A stretch of 64,000 nt of DNA from Mucilaginibacter sp. cycad4 (GTDB lineage Bacteria; Bacteroidota; Bacteroidia; Sphingobacteriales; Sphingobacteriaceae), in the NCBI RefSeq assembly GCF_034263275.1, contig NZ_CP139559.1, positions 2,604,001-2,668,000 of the forward strand, written 5' to 3'. Below, in pieces: positions 1-9,456 of this stretch. The notes under the pieces are model-generated. The model was given only the letters and a program-made list of their open reading frames with translations, searched no databases and had not been told where the DNA came from. A program made the position numbers and the translations under genes. How positions within the stretch are numbered: the stretch's first letter is position 1; the number at the start of each line of letters is the position of its first letter.

Positions 1-651
1 AAGCTTCACCACAATTTTGGTAACAATGCCCAGGGTGCCTTCCGAACCGATCATCAATTGGGTTAAATTATAACCTGATGCATATTTAAGCGTATTTGCA
101 CCCGTCCAGATGATTTCGCCCGATGTTAAAACAACCTGTAAGTTGAGTACATACTCCCGTATGGTACCGTATTTAACAACCCGCGGCCCGCCTGAACCAT
201 GAGATACATTACCTCCAATAAAACAGCTGCCTTTACTGGCTGGGTCAACGGGGTATAACAAACCCTTTACAGCCACCGCGTTCATAAACTCTTCGGTTAT
301 AACGCCGGGTTCAACAGTGGCCTGCAGGTTTTGCTCATCAATTTCAAGGATTTTATTAAAACGCTCCATGGCTATCAGCAAACCGCCATTAACCGGCAGG
401 GCGCCACCGCTTAAACCAGTACCAGCTCCGCGCGGTGTTACCGGGATCAGGTTTTCGTTACATATTTTCAACAATGCAGCAACCTCTTCGGGTGTTTGCG
501 GGCGGGCTACAACTTCCGGATAGTAAACCAGGTCTTCGGTTTCGTCATGGCTGTACTTTTCGAGACTTTCGCGGCTGGTTAAAACATTACCGGTGCCAAC
601 AATTGCGGTTATAGCCTCTAATATTTGAGCCGATATTTTATTGAATTCCAT
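1..651 (-). CDS. FAD-linked oxidase, GlcD/D-lactate dehydrogenase type (3' part outside window)
   Basis: The first 217 residues of a reverse-strand gene that runs off the left edge of the window, read by translating the complement from the ATG at 651. The FAD-binding (PCMH-type) fold is shown by PRGAGTGLSGG at about residues 73-83 and by the downstream GGNVSHGSGGPR and GSEGTLGIVTK motifs. Relatives oxidise 2-hydroxy acids such as glycolate or D-lactate; the substrate cannot be told because the C-terminal half is missing. The start lies two bases after the folB stop, so the two genes are probably co-transcribed, although they share no obvious pathway. The family assignment is firm and the precise function open. 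Confidence 0.88.
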   Translation of the reverse strand, partial: MEFNKISAQILEAITAIVGTGNVLTSRESLEKYSHDETEDLVYYPEVVARPQTPEEVAALLKICNENLIPVTPRGAGTGLSGGALPVNGGLLIAMERFNKILEIDEQNLQATVEPGVITEEFMNAVAVKGLLYPVDPASKGSCFIGGNVSHGSGGPRVVKYGTIREYVLNLQVVLTSGEIIWTGANTLKYASGYNLTQLMIGSEGTLGIVTKIVVKL

Positions 652-653
652 GA

Positions 654-1013
654 TCAGGATTTCTTGTAATTTATAATAACAGCCGAATGCGCTACTTTAC
701 CGCTTAATGGCGGAGTAAGCTTTTTAATAGTAACCTCAATGCTTTCAACAAAAGGGTATTTCTTTTTTATACGATCGATAATTGCCTGGCCAACGGTTTC
801 AATCAATTTACGCGGATGTTTCATCTCTTCGCATGTAATAATATACACACGTTCATAGTCAACAGTTTTACTTAGGTTATCTTCCAGCAAATCGCCGGGA
901 GGCACAAAACCAACATTTACATCAACTAAAAAACGGCAACCTATTTTTTGCTCTTCGGGATAAAATCCGTGGTACGCGAAAAACTCCGCGCCCTGTAAGG
1001 CTATATTGATCAT
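654..1013 (-). CDS. folB: Dihydroneopterin aldolase
   Basis: A 119-residue protein that converts 7,8-dihydroneopterin to 6-hydroxymethyl-dihydropterin and glycolaldehyde in folate synthesis. The short T-fold architecture is recognisable: an N-terminal GAEFFAYHGFYPEEQ segment with the pterin-anchoring Glu at about residue 21, then the C-terminal KKLTPPLSGKV segment carrying the catalytic Lys near 97-98. A longer frame begins at 1049, but its extra 12 residues are hydrophobic and unlike the family. The Met at 1013, giving MINIALQGAEF, matches the usual folB start. It is followed within two bases by the FAD-linked oxidase gene, suggesting one transcript. Confidence 0.9.
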   Translation of the reverse strand: MINIALQGAEFFAYHGFYPEEQKIGCRFLVDVNVGFVPPGDLLEDNLSKTVDYERVYIITCEEMKHPRKLIETVGQAIIDRIKKKYPFVESIEVTIKKLTPPLSGKVAHSAVIINYKKS

Positions 1014-1199
1014 GGTCAAAAGTAAAAAAAAGCCCTCTCTAAATCTCATTCTCTATAGAAAGACTTTTCAAAATATTTTTATTTCAGCTGATTTCCAGCA
1101 CATCTAAAAATATTTTCCAATCAAAAACATGCTTTAAACCGTTTAAACCTACTTTTTACCATAAAGTGGCCTCACACATCAAAAAACGGCGTTTTTGGC

Positions 1200-1232
1200 T
1201 TGCTTTTACCGGCGATAAATGCTTTATATTTG
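1200..1232 (+). promoter_or_regulatory. Putative promoter of the acyl-CoA dehydrogenase gene
   Basis: TATATTTG at 1225-1232 matches the Bacteroidota -7 element TAnnTTTG. A TTG at 1200-1202 lies 22 bases upstream, slightly more than the usual spacing. The ATG follows 18 bases after the -7 element, so the leader should be short. It also rules out the upstream in-frame start near 1200. Confidence 0.55.
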
Positions 1233-1250
1233 CCCACCAACTATAATATT

Positions 1251-2432
1251 ATGGCCAAAACAGATCTGTACGAAGCCCCCGATTATTATTTATTAGATGA
1301 GTTACTAACCGATGAGCATAAGCTGATCCGTTCATCAGTTCGCGACTGGGTAAAGAAGGAATTAAGCCCCATTATTGAGGATTACGCTCAAAAAGCCGAG
1401 TTCCCTTCGCAGCTGTTAAAAGGACTTGCCGAAATAGGTGCATTTGGGCCTACTATACCGGTGGAATATGGCGGGGCCGGCTTAGATTATACCGCATACG
1501 GCATCATCATGCAGGAATTGGAGCGCGGCGATTCGGGCATCCGTTCAACAGCATCTGTTCAGGGCTCGCTGGTGATGTACCCTATTTATGCTTACGGCAG
1601 TGAAGCACAGCGTAAGAAATATCTGCCTAAGCTGGCAAGCGGTGAATTAATGGGGTGTTTTGGCCTTACCGAGCCCGATCATGGCTCAAACCCTGGTGGC
1701 ATGACCACCAACATTAAAGATGCCGGCGATCATTATATCCTTAACGGCGCCAAAATGTGGATCTCCAATTCGCCTTTTGCTGATATTGCAGTTGTTTGGG
1801 CTAAGGATGAAGCAGGTAAAATTCGCGGGCTGATAGTTGAGCGCGGCATGGAAGGTTTCACTACACCTACCACCCATAATAAATGGTCGTTAAGGGCATC
1901 GGCAACCGGTGAGCTTGTTTTTGATCATGTTAAAATTCCAAAAGAGAACCTGCTGCCCAACGTAGCCGGTATAAAAGGCCCGCTGGGTTGTTTAAACCAG
2001 GCCCGTTACGGTATTGCGTGGGGCGCGTTGGGCGCTGCGATGGATTGTTACGACACAGCCCTCCGTTACACCAAAGAACGTGAGCAGTTTGGCCGTCCAA
2101 TAGCCGGGTTTCAGCTTCAGCAAAAAAAACTGGCCGAAATGATAACCGAAATTACCAAAGGACAGCTATTGGTTTGGCGTTTGGGGGTACTTAAAAATGA
2201 GAATAGGGCCACCCCTGCTCAAATATCGATGGCTAAGCGAAACAGCGTTGAAACGGCTATTACTATAGCCCGCGAAGCCCGGCAAATGCTCGGCGGCATG
2301 GGCATTACCGGCGAGTACCCCATTATGCGGCACATGATGAACCTTGAATCGGTAATAACTTATGAGGGTACGCATGATATCCACCTGCTTATTACCGGCA
2401 TGGATGTTACCGGACTCGATGCTTTTAAGTAA
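1251..2432 (+). CDS. gcdH: Glutaryl-CoA dehydrogenase-like acyl-CoA dehydrogenase
   Basis: A 393-residue cytoplasmic flavoenzyme of the acyl-CoA dehydrogenase family. The wording is that of the glutaryl-CoA branch: ELERGDSGIRSTASVQGSL near residue 90, the FAD-contacting GCFGLTEPDHGSNPGG, and the C-terminal YEGTHDIH holding the Glu that acts as catalytic base. Glutaryl-CoA dehydrogenase oxidises and decarboxylates glutaryl-CoA to crotonyl-CoA in lysine and tryptophan breakdown, passing electrons to ETF; etfBA lie 29 kb away in this window. The ATG at 1251 is preferred because the promoter lies between it and the earlier in-frame start. It appears to be transcribed alone. Confidence 0.85.
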   Translation: MAKTDLYEAPDYYLLDELLTDEHKLIRSSVRDWVKKELSPIIEDYAQKAEFPSQLLKGLAEIGAFGPTIPVEYGGAGLDYTAYGIIMQELERGDSGIRSTASVQGSLVMYPIYAYGSEAQRKKYLPKLASGELMGCFGLTEPDHGSNPGGMTTNIKDAGDHYILNGAKMWISNSPFADIAVVWAKDEAGKIRGLIVERGMEGFTTPTTHNKWSLRASATGELVFDHVKIPKENLLPNVAGIKGPLGCLNQARYGIAWGALGAAMDCYDTALRYTKEREQFGRPIAGFQLQQKKLAEMITEITKGQLLVWRLGVLKNENRATPAQISMAKRNSVETAITIAREARQMLGGMGITGEYPIMRHMMNLESVITYEGTHDIHLLITGMDVTGLDAFK

Positions 2433-2490
2433 TAGATAATCAATATACTTTAACTTTTAGCAGCGCAGATGTTATTCATGCGCATAAATA

Positions 2491-2521
2491 TTGTTCATTA
2501 TAATTATGAGCGTTATATTTG
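2491..2521 (+). promoter_or_regulatory. Promoter of the first TPR-histidine kinase gene
   Basis: TTG at 2491-2493, a 20-base spacer and TATATTTG at 2514-2521 form a textbook Bacteroidota promoter. Transcription should start a few bases after 2521, so the TTG codon at 2519 cannot be used. The ATG at 2537 becomes the start. Confidence 0.7.
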
Positions 2522-2536
2522 TTGCGTAACCACTTA

Positions 2537-4633
2537 ATGTTGTCAACCCCTGATAGCCCAGTTAGTTTAAACAAACTGCTGGTCAGCCATTTAATTTGGT
2601 TGGCTCTGGCTTTTCTATTGATATTTAATTCCTGCACAAACAACATCAATGATACAGGTGGTTATTCCGGTCAATTTAAAACAGTATTTGATACGGTAAA
2701 CCTTTATAATGGCGAACGGTCTCAACCGCACAAAGGAATTCAGTATCTTGATTCAGCTTACAGAACTATAAAAAATCCGTTTGTAAGCGACAGGTTCCGT
2801 TTTTATGCTTTCCATTTTCTCTACAATTTAAAAGGACTGCATGACGCTAAAAAAGCCATTTTGTATGCCGATACGATGCGGGTTGTGGCTACCGAAAGTG
2901 TTACTCCTGATCAGCACATTAAATTAACTGCCGAAGCCGATTTTGCTACCGGGGATGCTTATTCGGCCCTCGTACGGCACGATCAGGCTTACAGGTATTT
3001 TTACAAGGGCTACTCTATCGGCAAAAATGCCATTGACGATGCTATCCTGGCCGAATATACGTACCGGATGGGTATGATCATGTTTAAACAGGGGCATTTC
3101 AGGGAAGCCGCCAGTTATTTTAAGATCAGTCACAGGCAAAGCTATGCTTATACTGATGATTTTCGTGCTTTTTACCAGCGGCAGGAGCTTTTGGATAATA
3201 TTGGCGAGAGCTATAAAAACAGTGGTGACATTGACAGCTCAAGCTTTTATTTAAATAAAGCGCTTGTTTATATCAATGAAAACAGTACAAGATTTGCCGA
3301 AAGGGCAAATCTGCTTGAAGTTGCAAGAGGCGTAGTATATGGTAACCAGGGCGATCTGGCTTTACTAACCCATAATTATAACCAGGCATACGAATTACTG
3401 AAAAAAAGTATCGCCATTAATTTAAAACAAGGTTATGACAACCGCGATGCAGAACTTACCGAAATAAAACTTGCCCGCTTATATTTGATTACCAATAAAC
3501 CAAACGACCTTTTTAAACTACTGAAAAGCCTGCGCGGCCAGCTCGATACCATCAAAAATGATGATGCTGAAACCAACTGGAATGATTTAATGAGCGTTTA
3601 TTATCTGCAAAAAAAAGATTACCAGAATAGCTTGTTGTATTTGAAAAACTATTCGGCATTAAAAGATTCGGCAACAAAAAGAACTTCATCGTTAAAACGG
3701 ACGGATATTAATCAGCAACAGGCCAATTTTGATAAAGAGAATCAGATAGAAGATCTTAAAGGCCATAATAAGCTGCAATTGATATACATTTACCTTGCTG
3801 TGCTTTTTTCAGTGATGGCAGTCATTATTATCTTCCTTGTTTTTCGTAACCTTAAAAGGTCAAAACAAGACATCATATCAATAAAAAAGCTAAATGACCA
3901 AATTAAGCTGCAAAAAACCGAGTTAGAAAACACGCTTGACGAAGTAAACCGCGGGAGCCGGGAAAAGGACCGGATTTTGCGGGCTGTAGCCCATGACCTC
4001 CGCAACCCGCTCGGAGGAATAGCATCATTATCTACAGCAATGGCTGACGATGCACGCGATGAAGAACAAACAGACCTGATCAACCTTATTAAAGAAACTT
4101 CCTATAATTCCCTCGAACTTATCAATGAAATTTTAGAGGCGGCAAATACTGCCAACATGACTTTTAATAAAGAATGGGTTGAAATTAACAGCCTTATTAA
4201 TAAAAGTGTTGACCTGCTGCGGTTTAAAGCAGCCGAAAAAGACCAGGATATCATGTTGAGCTTGTTGGATGCCCCTACTGAAATATTGATAAACAGGGAA
4301 AAAATATGGCGGGTTATCAGTAATCTTATCAGTAACGCCATAAAGTTTAGCCCCAAAGGCGCTGTTATTTATGTAATTGTAAACCAAAAACATCAAGGCG
4401 TTGAAATATGTGTTAAAGACTATGGCATAGGTATTCCTGATAAATTGCAGCAACAGGTGTTTAATATGTTCACCGAAGCTAAACGGCCCGGCACCGACGG
4501 CGAAAAATCATTTGGCCTCGGGCTTTCCATTTGCCGGCAAATAGTTGAAAAACATAGCGGCAGGATCTGGCTAAAAAGTGAATCAAACAATGGTTCAAGT
4601 TTTTACGTATATCTTCCGGCCCAGGCATCATAA
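2537..4633 (+). CDS. TPR-containing membrane sensor histidine kinase (first of a tandem pair)
   Basis: A 698-residue sensor kinase. It has an N-terminal hydrophobic segment ending FLLIFNSC, which may be a lipoprotein or signal-anchor sequence. A long helical region with TPR-like repeats follows (about residues 40-380, presumably periplasmic), then a coiled segment, a transmembrane helix at about 414-438 and a cytoplasmic kinase core. The phospho-acceptor box is VAHDLRNPLGGIASL with the His near residue 485. The ATPase domain has an N box at about 595 (NLISNAIKFSP) and a G2 box (GLGLSICRQI) near 660. No response regulator is adjacent. The next gene is a clear paralogue with identical architecture. 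Confidence 0.9.
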   Translation: MLSTPDSPVSLNKLLVSHLIWLALAFLLIFNSCTNNINDTGGYSGQFKTVFDTVNLYNGERSQPHKGIQYLDSAYRTIKNPFVSDRFRFYAFHFLYNLKGLHDAKKAILYADTMRVVATESVTPDQHIKLTAEADFATGDAYSALVRHDQAYRYFYKGYSIGKNAIDDAILAEYTYRMGMIMFKQGHFREAASYFKISHRQSYAYTDDFRAFYQRQELLDNIGESYKNSGDIDSSSFYLNKALVYINENSTRFAERANLLEVARGVVYGNQGDLALLTHNYNQAYELLKKSIAINLKQGYDNRDAELTEIKLARLYLITNKPNDLFKLLKSLRGQLDTIKNDDAETNWNDLMSVYYLQKKDYQNSLLYLKNYSALKDSATKRTSSLKRTDINQQQANFDKENQIEDLKGHNKLQLIYIYLAVLFSVMAVIIIFLVFRNLKRSKQDIISIKKLNDQIKLQKTELENTLDEVNRGSREKDRILRAVAHDLRNPLGGIASLSTAMADDARDEEQTDLINLIKETSYNSLELINEILEAANTANMTFNKEWVEINSLINKSVDLLRFKAAEKDQDIMLSLLDAPTEILINREKIWRVISNLISNAIKFSPKGAVIYVIVNQKHQGVEICVKDYGIGIPDKLQQQVFNMFTEAKRPGTDGEKSFGLGLSICRQIVEKHSGRIWLKSESNNGSSFYVYLPAQAS

Positions 4634-4794
4634 GTATATCAGTTATTCTAAATCCATTTATTTTTAAACAGATAAAAAAGATTTCATTATAAATAAACAA
4701 TTAAAAATATTAGTAAAATAACATGGCCATTTTTATTTTTTATAGATTACCATTGTTTTACAGCCAACTCTAAACCCCGCATAATTTAATATTG

Positions 4795-6876
4795 ATGTTT
4801 ATATACAAAAGCTTTGGGCAAATATGGCTATCCGATAAAATACGCGGTTGTTTGTTTTTTGCTTGCTTTTTGCTGATAACCACTTCATGCCGGCAACATT
4901 CAAAGGGTTTTCTTTCATCTTCAGCCTATAATAAAGCTGTTGACACCGCAACCATAATGTATGATAACGGGCATCATAAAGCGGCAGTAAGTTACCTTGA
5001 TTCAGCCTTCCGTCATTCAAACAACCTTAGCTTTAAACAGGTTTATAATTACTATTATTTTATCTATAACTATGCTTCGCATATAAAAAACGATCGTAAA
5101 ATGGCTTTGCTTTATGCCGATAGTATGCTCAATATTTTCGACACACCTGAGAAAAAGCTAAAATTCACCAGTGAGTACGGACAGGCCCATCTTGCTAAAG
5201 GAGATGTGTTGTTTGATGAGCATCGTTACAACGAAGCCTACGGTTATTTTTATGAAGGGAAAGTAATTGCCAATAATAATCTTGACGATTGCACCATGGG
5301 TGATTATAGCTACCGCATGGGCATGATCCTGTACAAACAGGAACATTACAGCCGGGCCACAGCGTATTTTAAAAAAAGCTTTGATGAAACCAGCTCATGC
5401 GAAGGGAACTTCAATTATTTTTATCGCCGGCAGGAATTATTAAACAACATAGGCTTAAGCTACAGCAAAATGCTAATGAATGATAGTGCTATGTATTTTT
5501 ACAACCAGGCTCTTGACTACATTAACCATAATGCCGTAAGGTTTAAAGACCGCCCCCAGATGGCCGAAGTATCTAAAGGCGTTGTATACGGCAATATGGC
5601 TGATATAAGTATCAGGCAAAAGGATTACAACAAGGCTAAAGACCTGCTTAGAAAAAGCATAGCTATCAATCTGCGTAAAGGAAACGATAATAACGACGCG
5701 CAATACTCCGAATTAAAACTTGCATCTATATATAACCGGCAAAACGTAAATGATTCGTTATTAAACCTCCTCAATATTATCAGGCTCCAGTTTGACAGTA
5801 TTAAAAGCCCCGAAGCGAAGCAGGACTGGCAATTATTGATGTCAAATTATTTTGAGAAGCAAAATGATCATCAGCAGGCCATGATGCATTATAAGCAATA
5901 TGATGAGCTTAAGGATACTATTACAAATGAAAACAAAAAACTGAAAGAGGCCGACGTTGCTGAACAGGTAAAAAGCCTTGAAAAAGATAATGAGTTTAAC
6001 AACCTTAAGAAAAACAATGAATTACAGCACGTTTACCTGAGGGTTACCATTGTTTTTGCCCTGATGCTCATCATTATTATTTCCCTGGTATTTTTAAACT
6101 GGCAAAAATCAAAAAAGAACATTAAAACGCTTGGAAGCCTTAACAGCCAGATAAACCATCAAAACCACCATCTTGAAAACGCCCTCCGTGATTTAAAACT
6201 CAATAACCAGGAAAAAGACCGCATTTTACGCACTGTGGCACATGATCTGCGTAACCCGATAGGCGGAATAGCTTCGCTTACCAGCGTAATGACAGAGGAA
6301 AATTACAGCGACGAACAAAAAGAGCTGCTAAATATTATCCGGGAAACTTCATTTAACTCTATTGAACTGATCAATGAAATACTGGAAGCTACTGAATCTG
6401 CTTCGGCTATATTACACAAGGAAGCAGTTGAAGTTAATTCTTTATTGAGCAATAGTGTTGAACTGATGCGTTTTAAGGCCGCTGAAAAACAGCAAATTAT
6501 CAATATCTTCCTGTTAAATTCATCGCTCGAAATTTGCATTAGCCGTGAAAAAATATGGCGGGTGATCAGCAATCTCATCAGTAATGCCATTAAATTCAGT
6601 CCGGAAGGATCGGCTATTTTAGTTATGGCCATTGAGCTGGAAAACGAAATCCAGGTTTCTGTAAAAGATCATGGCATCGGGATCCCCGAAAAGTTAAAAA
6701 ACCAGGTATTTAACATGTTTACAGATGCCAAACGCCCCGGAACTGCTGGCGAAAAATCATTTGGTCTTGGCCTTTCTATCTGTAAGCAGATCATTGAAGA
6801 TCATAACGGCAGGATCTGGTTTGAGAGCGATACTGAAAATGGCACGTCCTTTAATTTCACGCTGCCTAAAAACTAA
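4795..6876 (+). CDS. TPR-containing membrane sensor histidine kinase (second of a tandem pair)
   Basis: A 693-residue paralogue of the preceding gene with the same order of parts: an N-terminal hydrophobic segment ending FLLITTSC, a TPR-like periplasmic region, a transmembrane helix at about 413-435, and HisKA plus HATPase domains. The H box is VAHDLRNPIGGIASL with the His near 483. The N box NLISNAIKFSP and G2 box GLGLSICKQI are almost identical to those of its neighbour, while the sensor halves differ more. That pattern fits duplication followed by change of input specificity. The ATG at 4795 is preferred to the TTG one codon earlier. Its stop is four bases from the convergent GH1 gene; no cognate regulator is nearby. 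Confidence 0.9.
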   Translation: MFIYKSFGQIWLSDKIRGCLFFACFLLITTSCRQHSKGFLSSSAYNKAVDTATIMYDNGHHKAAVSYLDSAFRHSNNLSFKQVYNYYYFIYNYASHIKNDRKMALLYADSMLNIFDTPEKKLKFTSEYGQAHLAKGDVLFDEHRYNEAYGYFYEGKVIANNNLDDCTMGDYSYRMGMILYKQEHYSRATAYFKKSFDETSSCEGNFNYFYRRQELLNNIGLSYSKMLMNDSAMYFYNQALDYINHNAVRFKDRPQMAEVSKGVVYGNMADISIRQKDYNKAKDLLRKSIAINLRKGNDNNDAQYSELKLASIYNRQNVNDSLLNLLNIIRLQFDSIKSPEAKQDWQLLMSNYFEKQNDHQQAMMHYKQYDELKDTITNENKKLKEADVAEQVKSLEKDNEFNNLKKNNELQHVYLRVTIVFALMLIIIISLVFLNWQKSKKNIKTLGSLNSQINHQNHHLENALRDLKLNNQEKDRILRTVAHDLRNPIGGIASLTSVMTEENYSDEQKELLNIIRETSFNSIELINEILEATESASAILHKEAVEVNSLLSNSVELMRFKAAEKQQIINIFLLNSSLEICISREKIWRVISNLISNAIKFSPEGSAILVMAIELENEIQVSVKDHGIGIPEKLKNQVFNMFTDAKRPGTAGEKSFGLGLSICKQIIEDHNGRIWFESDTENGTSFNFTLPKN

Positions 6877-6880
6877 CAGC

Positions 6881-8239
6881 TTATTTCAGAAATTCAGCAT
6901 ACCACCTGCCGGATGCTTTAACCGTGCGCTGCTGGGTTGCATGATCAACATGGATCAGTCCAAAACGCGGATGATAACCTTCGGCCCATTCAAAATTATC
7001 GGTAAGTGTCCATACAAAATAGCCCTTAACTTTACAGCCTTCATTTTTTGCTTTTAACACCTGTGCAATGTAATCCTTTAAGTATTTTAACCTTTTAGGA
7101 TCATTTACTTCGCCATCGGTAAGCTCGTCAGGAAAAGCTGATCCATTTTCGGTAACGATGATCTTTTTAACATTAGGATAGGCATCATATTTTTTGATCA
7201 TATGATAAATAGAAGGCGGGTAAACCTCCCAGCGCATAGCTGTAAGGTCAACGCCCCTGTTTTCGGCTTTGACCATACTTGCATTGATATAGGGCGTAAA
7301 AAATGAATATTTTACAATTTCGCGGGTGTAATTCTGTATGCCGATAAAATCAAAATCAAAACTTAGCTTATCCTCATCGCCAGGGTAAAAATACTTTTTG
7401 AGGTCTTTAAGTGCGGGAAGATCTTTTATCGGGTAACCCATCCCCAGCAAAGGTTCAATATATAAACGATTGATCAGCGCATCGGCGCGAACGGCGGCGG
7501 CTATATCCCTTGGCTTATCTGTATAAGGCTCTATTTGCGAACACGAAAATGTGGTACCAATTTGCGCCGTTGAAGGCAGTAATTTTCGCAGGATCCTGCC
7601 ACCTTCAGCAATACTCATGGTAACGTGATGTATGGCGGGTACAAAGTTTTTCATACCACTACGGCCCGGCGCATGGATGCCAAAAAAATAACCCGCGCCT
7701 GTAAAAACTACGGGCTCATTCATCACCATCCAATGCTTTACCCTATCGCCAAAGCTTTGAGCACAAATAGTGATAAACTCGCTAAACCAGTTTATTGCTT
7801 CGCGATTTGTCCAGCCGCCTTTAACTTCAAGCACATGCGGAAGGTCCCAGTGATAAACGGTTAACCAGGGTTCAATGCCTTGTTTAATACAGTAGTTAAT
7901 TACCCGGTTATAATAATCAATGCCGGCCTGGTTAATTTTGCCGGTGCCTTCGGGCAAGATACGGGTCCAGGATATAGAAAAACGAAAATTGGGGATATTA
8001 AGTTCTTTGATGAGGTCGATATCGTGCTCATATAAATTGTAAAAATCGCAAGCGGTTTGTGCGTGGTCGCCATTCAGGATCTTTCCTTTTTTTGTGGTAA
8101 AAGTGTCCCACACAGATAGTCCTTTTCCATCGGCATCATGAGATCCTTCTACCTGAAAAGCAGCAGTTGAAACGCCCCATTCAAAGTCGTTACCAAAAAG
8201 ATCTTTGCTTAAATTTATTTCCCGGTCAGTAAGTTCCAT
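6881..8239 (-). CDS. Glycoside hydrolase family 1 beta-glucosidase
   Basis: A 452-residue (beta/alpha)8 retaining beta-glycosidase, full length for GH1. The N-terminal FEWGVSTAAFQVEG substrate-site motif is present. The acid/base Glu175 is in the MNEP motif and the nucleophile Glu364 in VTENGS. The aglycone-side WAEGYHPRFGL segment near the C-terminus is also typical. There is no signal peptide, so the enzyme should act in the cytoplasm on beta-glucosides or beta-galactosides. It is convergent with the second histidine kinase, four bases apart, and the neighbours do not indicate a dedicated uptake system. Confidence 0.93.
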   Translation of the reverse strand: MELTDREINLSKDLFGNDFEWGVSTAAFQVEGSHDADGKGLSVWDTFTTKKGKILNGDHAQTACDFYNLYEHDIDLIKELNIPNFRFSISWTRILPEGTGKINQAGIDYYNRVINYCIKQGIEPWLTVYHWDLPHVLEVKGGWTNREAINWFSEFITICAQSFGDRVKHWMVMNEPVVFTGAGYFFGIHAPGRSGMKNFVPAIHHVTMSIAEGGRILRKLLPSTAQIGTTFSCSQIEPYTDKPRDIAAAVRADALINRLYIEPLLGMGYPIKDLPALKDLKKYFYPGDEDKLSFDFDFIGIQNYTREIVKYSFFTPYINASMVKAENRGVDLTAMRWEVYPPSIYHMIKKYDAYPNVKKIIVTENGSAFPDELTDGEVNDPKRLKYLKDYIAQVLKAKNEGCKVKGYFVWTLTDNFEWAEGYHPRFGLIHVDHATQQRTVKASGRWYAEFLK

Positions 8240-8304
8240 TAATTTGAGCTACAAAAGCCCAAAAGTGCAATTATATTTATAAATGAAAAATTATAAGTGA
8301 TAAC

Positions 8305-8394
8305 TTAATGTATGAACGATGAACGCATACTTTTAAGCATCATCCACTGACGGAAGTTGATGAGCAGTCTTGAGATATTGATAATAAATTTCAT
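8305..8394 (-). CDS. Possible 29-residue basic peptide
   Basis: A short reverse-strand frame, start at 8394 and stop at 8305-8307, in the gap between the divergent GH1 and DinB-like genes. The peptide begins MKFIINISRLLINFRQWMM and is rich in Ile, Leu, Arg and Lys, with an amphipathic look that could bind a membrane. A weak -7-like element (TACCTTTA on the reverse strand, 8420-8427) lies upstream, without a well-placed -33 box. I do not recognise it. It may be only an open frame in an AT-rich leader of the GH1 gene; conservation would decide. Confidence 0.28.
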   Translation of the reverse strand: MKFIINISRLLINFRQWMMLKSMRSSFIH

Positions 8395-8535
8395 AACCTT
8401 ATGTGTTTTAGCTATAAAATAAAGGTAACAAGCAGATGTTTGCTGAATGTGACAACTATGTTATTTAATTGTTAACCAGCATTTTTACTAATATACAAAA
8501 TTGCTTTAATACATTAGCCATAATTTACGAACACT

Positions 8536-9003
8536 ATGAAAACATACTTTTTGAAAATGTTTAATTATAACCTTTATGCCAATCAGCAGCTGGTTCAGGC
8601 TATAGAAACAGGCGGTTCGCCGGCAATGGCCCTCAAACTGATGGGCCACTTACTCGCTGCCGAACAGGCCTGGCTTGAAAGGTGTAAGCTGATCCCCTCT
8701 TCCATGCCAAACTCATGGCCCGACAATGTTACAATTGAGCAATGTAAAAAACAGGTACTTGAGCATTATCAAACATGGGTTACATTTTTAAACGGAATCG
8801 ATGAGAAAGATCTGGATAAGATAATTCCTTATCATAGCTTTACCGGCGACTATTTTGAAAACCAACTTGGCGATATTATTACGCAGGTACTTAACCATGG
8901 TACACATACCAGGGCCCAAATTGGGCAGCAGCTAAAGTTTGCAGGTACAAAAACTTTACCTGTTACAGACTATAGTTATTACTTAAGAGTGTTAAACAGC
9001 TAA
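8536..9003 (+). CDS. DinB/YfiT-like four-helix metalloprotein
   Basis: A 155-residue protein resembling the DinB-like superfamily, in which three His residues bind a metal within a four-helix bundle. Candidate ligands are His38 in LMGHLLAAEQAWLER and His121 and His124 in NHGTHTRAQIGQQL; the last segment is the usual C-terminal signature. Members include thiol-dependent S-transferases and proteins of unknown role, so no reaction can be assigned. No signal peptide is visible and the protein should be cytoplasmic. It appears to be a single-gene unit upstream of the lipoprotein/SCO/cytochrome operon. Confidence 0.75.
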   Translation: MKTYFLKMFNYNLYANQQLVQAIETGGSPAMALKLMGHLLAAEQAWLERCKLIPSSMPNSWPDNVTIEQCKKQVLEHYQTWVTFLNGIDEKDLDKIIPYHSFTGDYFENQLGDIITQVLNHGTHTRAQIGQQLKFAGTKTLPVTDYSYYLRVLNS

Positions 9004-9045
9004 ACATTTAGCATATTTGCCAAGTTTTATCACGCATCAAAAACC

Positions 9046-9456
9046 ATGAAAAAACATCTATTCGCAGCCGCGGGCATTGCCTTATTATTAGGTTGCACCG
9101 ACACTAAAAAACAGGAAAAAGATCTTCTAAACCAGGTAATTGCCGTACATGATAAAGTAATGGCCAATGACGAGCAATTGATGAAAAATAAGATGCTGCT
9201 GGATAGTCTGATAAAACAGAACGCTCCCAATATCAATAAAGATAGCGCGCAGGTTTATTTAAAACTGGTTGATGATGCTGATAATGCGATGAGCGACTGG
9301 ATGCATAAATTTGATGCGGAAAACAAGGGCAAATCCCACCAGGAAATTATGGATTACCTCGAAGCCCAGAAAAAACTCATCAGTAAAATAGATACACAGA
9401 TAACCGTAGCTGTAGCCGGTTCAACTAAATATATAACCCAAATACCGGCAAAATAA
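9046..9456 (+). CDS. Small coiled-coil lipoprotein in the SCO/cytochrome operon
   Basis: A 136-residue protein with a lipoprotein signal (AGIALLLGC, lipidated Cys at residue 17) followed by a charged, mostly helical region likely to form coiled coils. I do not recognise a catalytic motif. Its stop codon overlaps the start of the SCO gene by one base (TAATG), and that gene overlaps the cytochrome gene in turn, so the three are translated from one mRNA. The context suggests a periplasmic role linked to copper handling or electron transport. That is inference from position only. Confidence 0.75.
   Translation: MKKHLFAAAGIALLLGCTDTKKQEKDLLNQVIAVHDKVMANDEQLMKNKMLLDSLIKQNAPNINKDSAQVYLKLVDDADNAMSDWMHKFDAENKGKSHQEIMDYLEAQKKLISKIDTQITVAVAGSTKYITQIPAK

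Noticed and set aside
317..523. Forward frame over the truncated FAD-linked oxidase
   Set aside because: The reverse strand encodes the clearly recognisable FAD-binding domain.
2519..2536. TTG start adding six residues to the first histidine kinase
   Set aside because: The codon is part of the -7 promoter element, so it would lie upstream of the transcription start.
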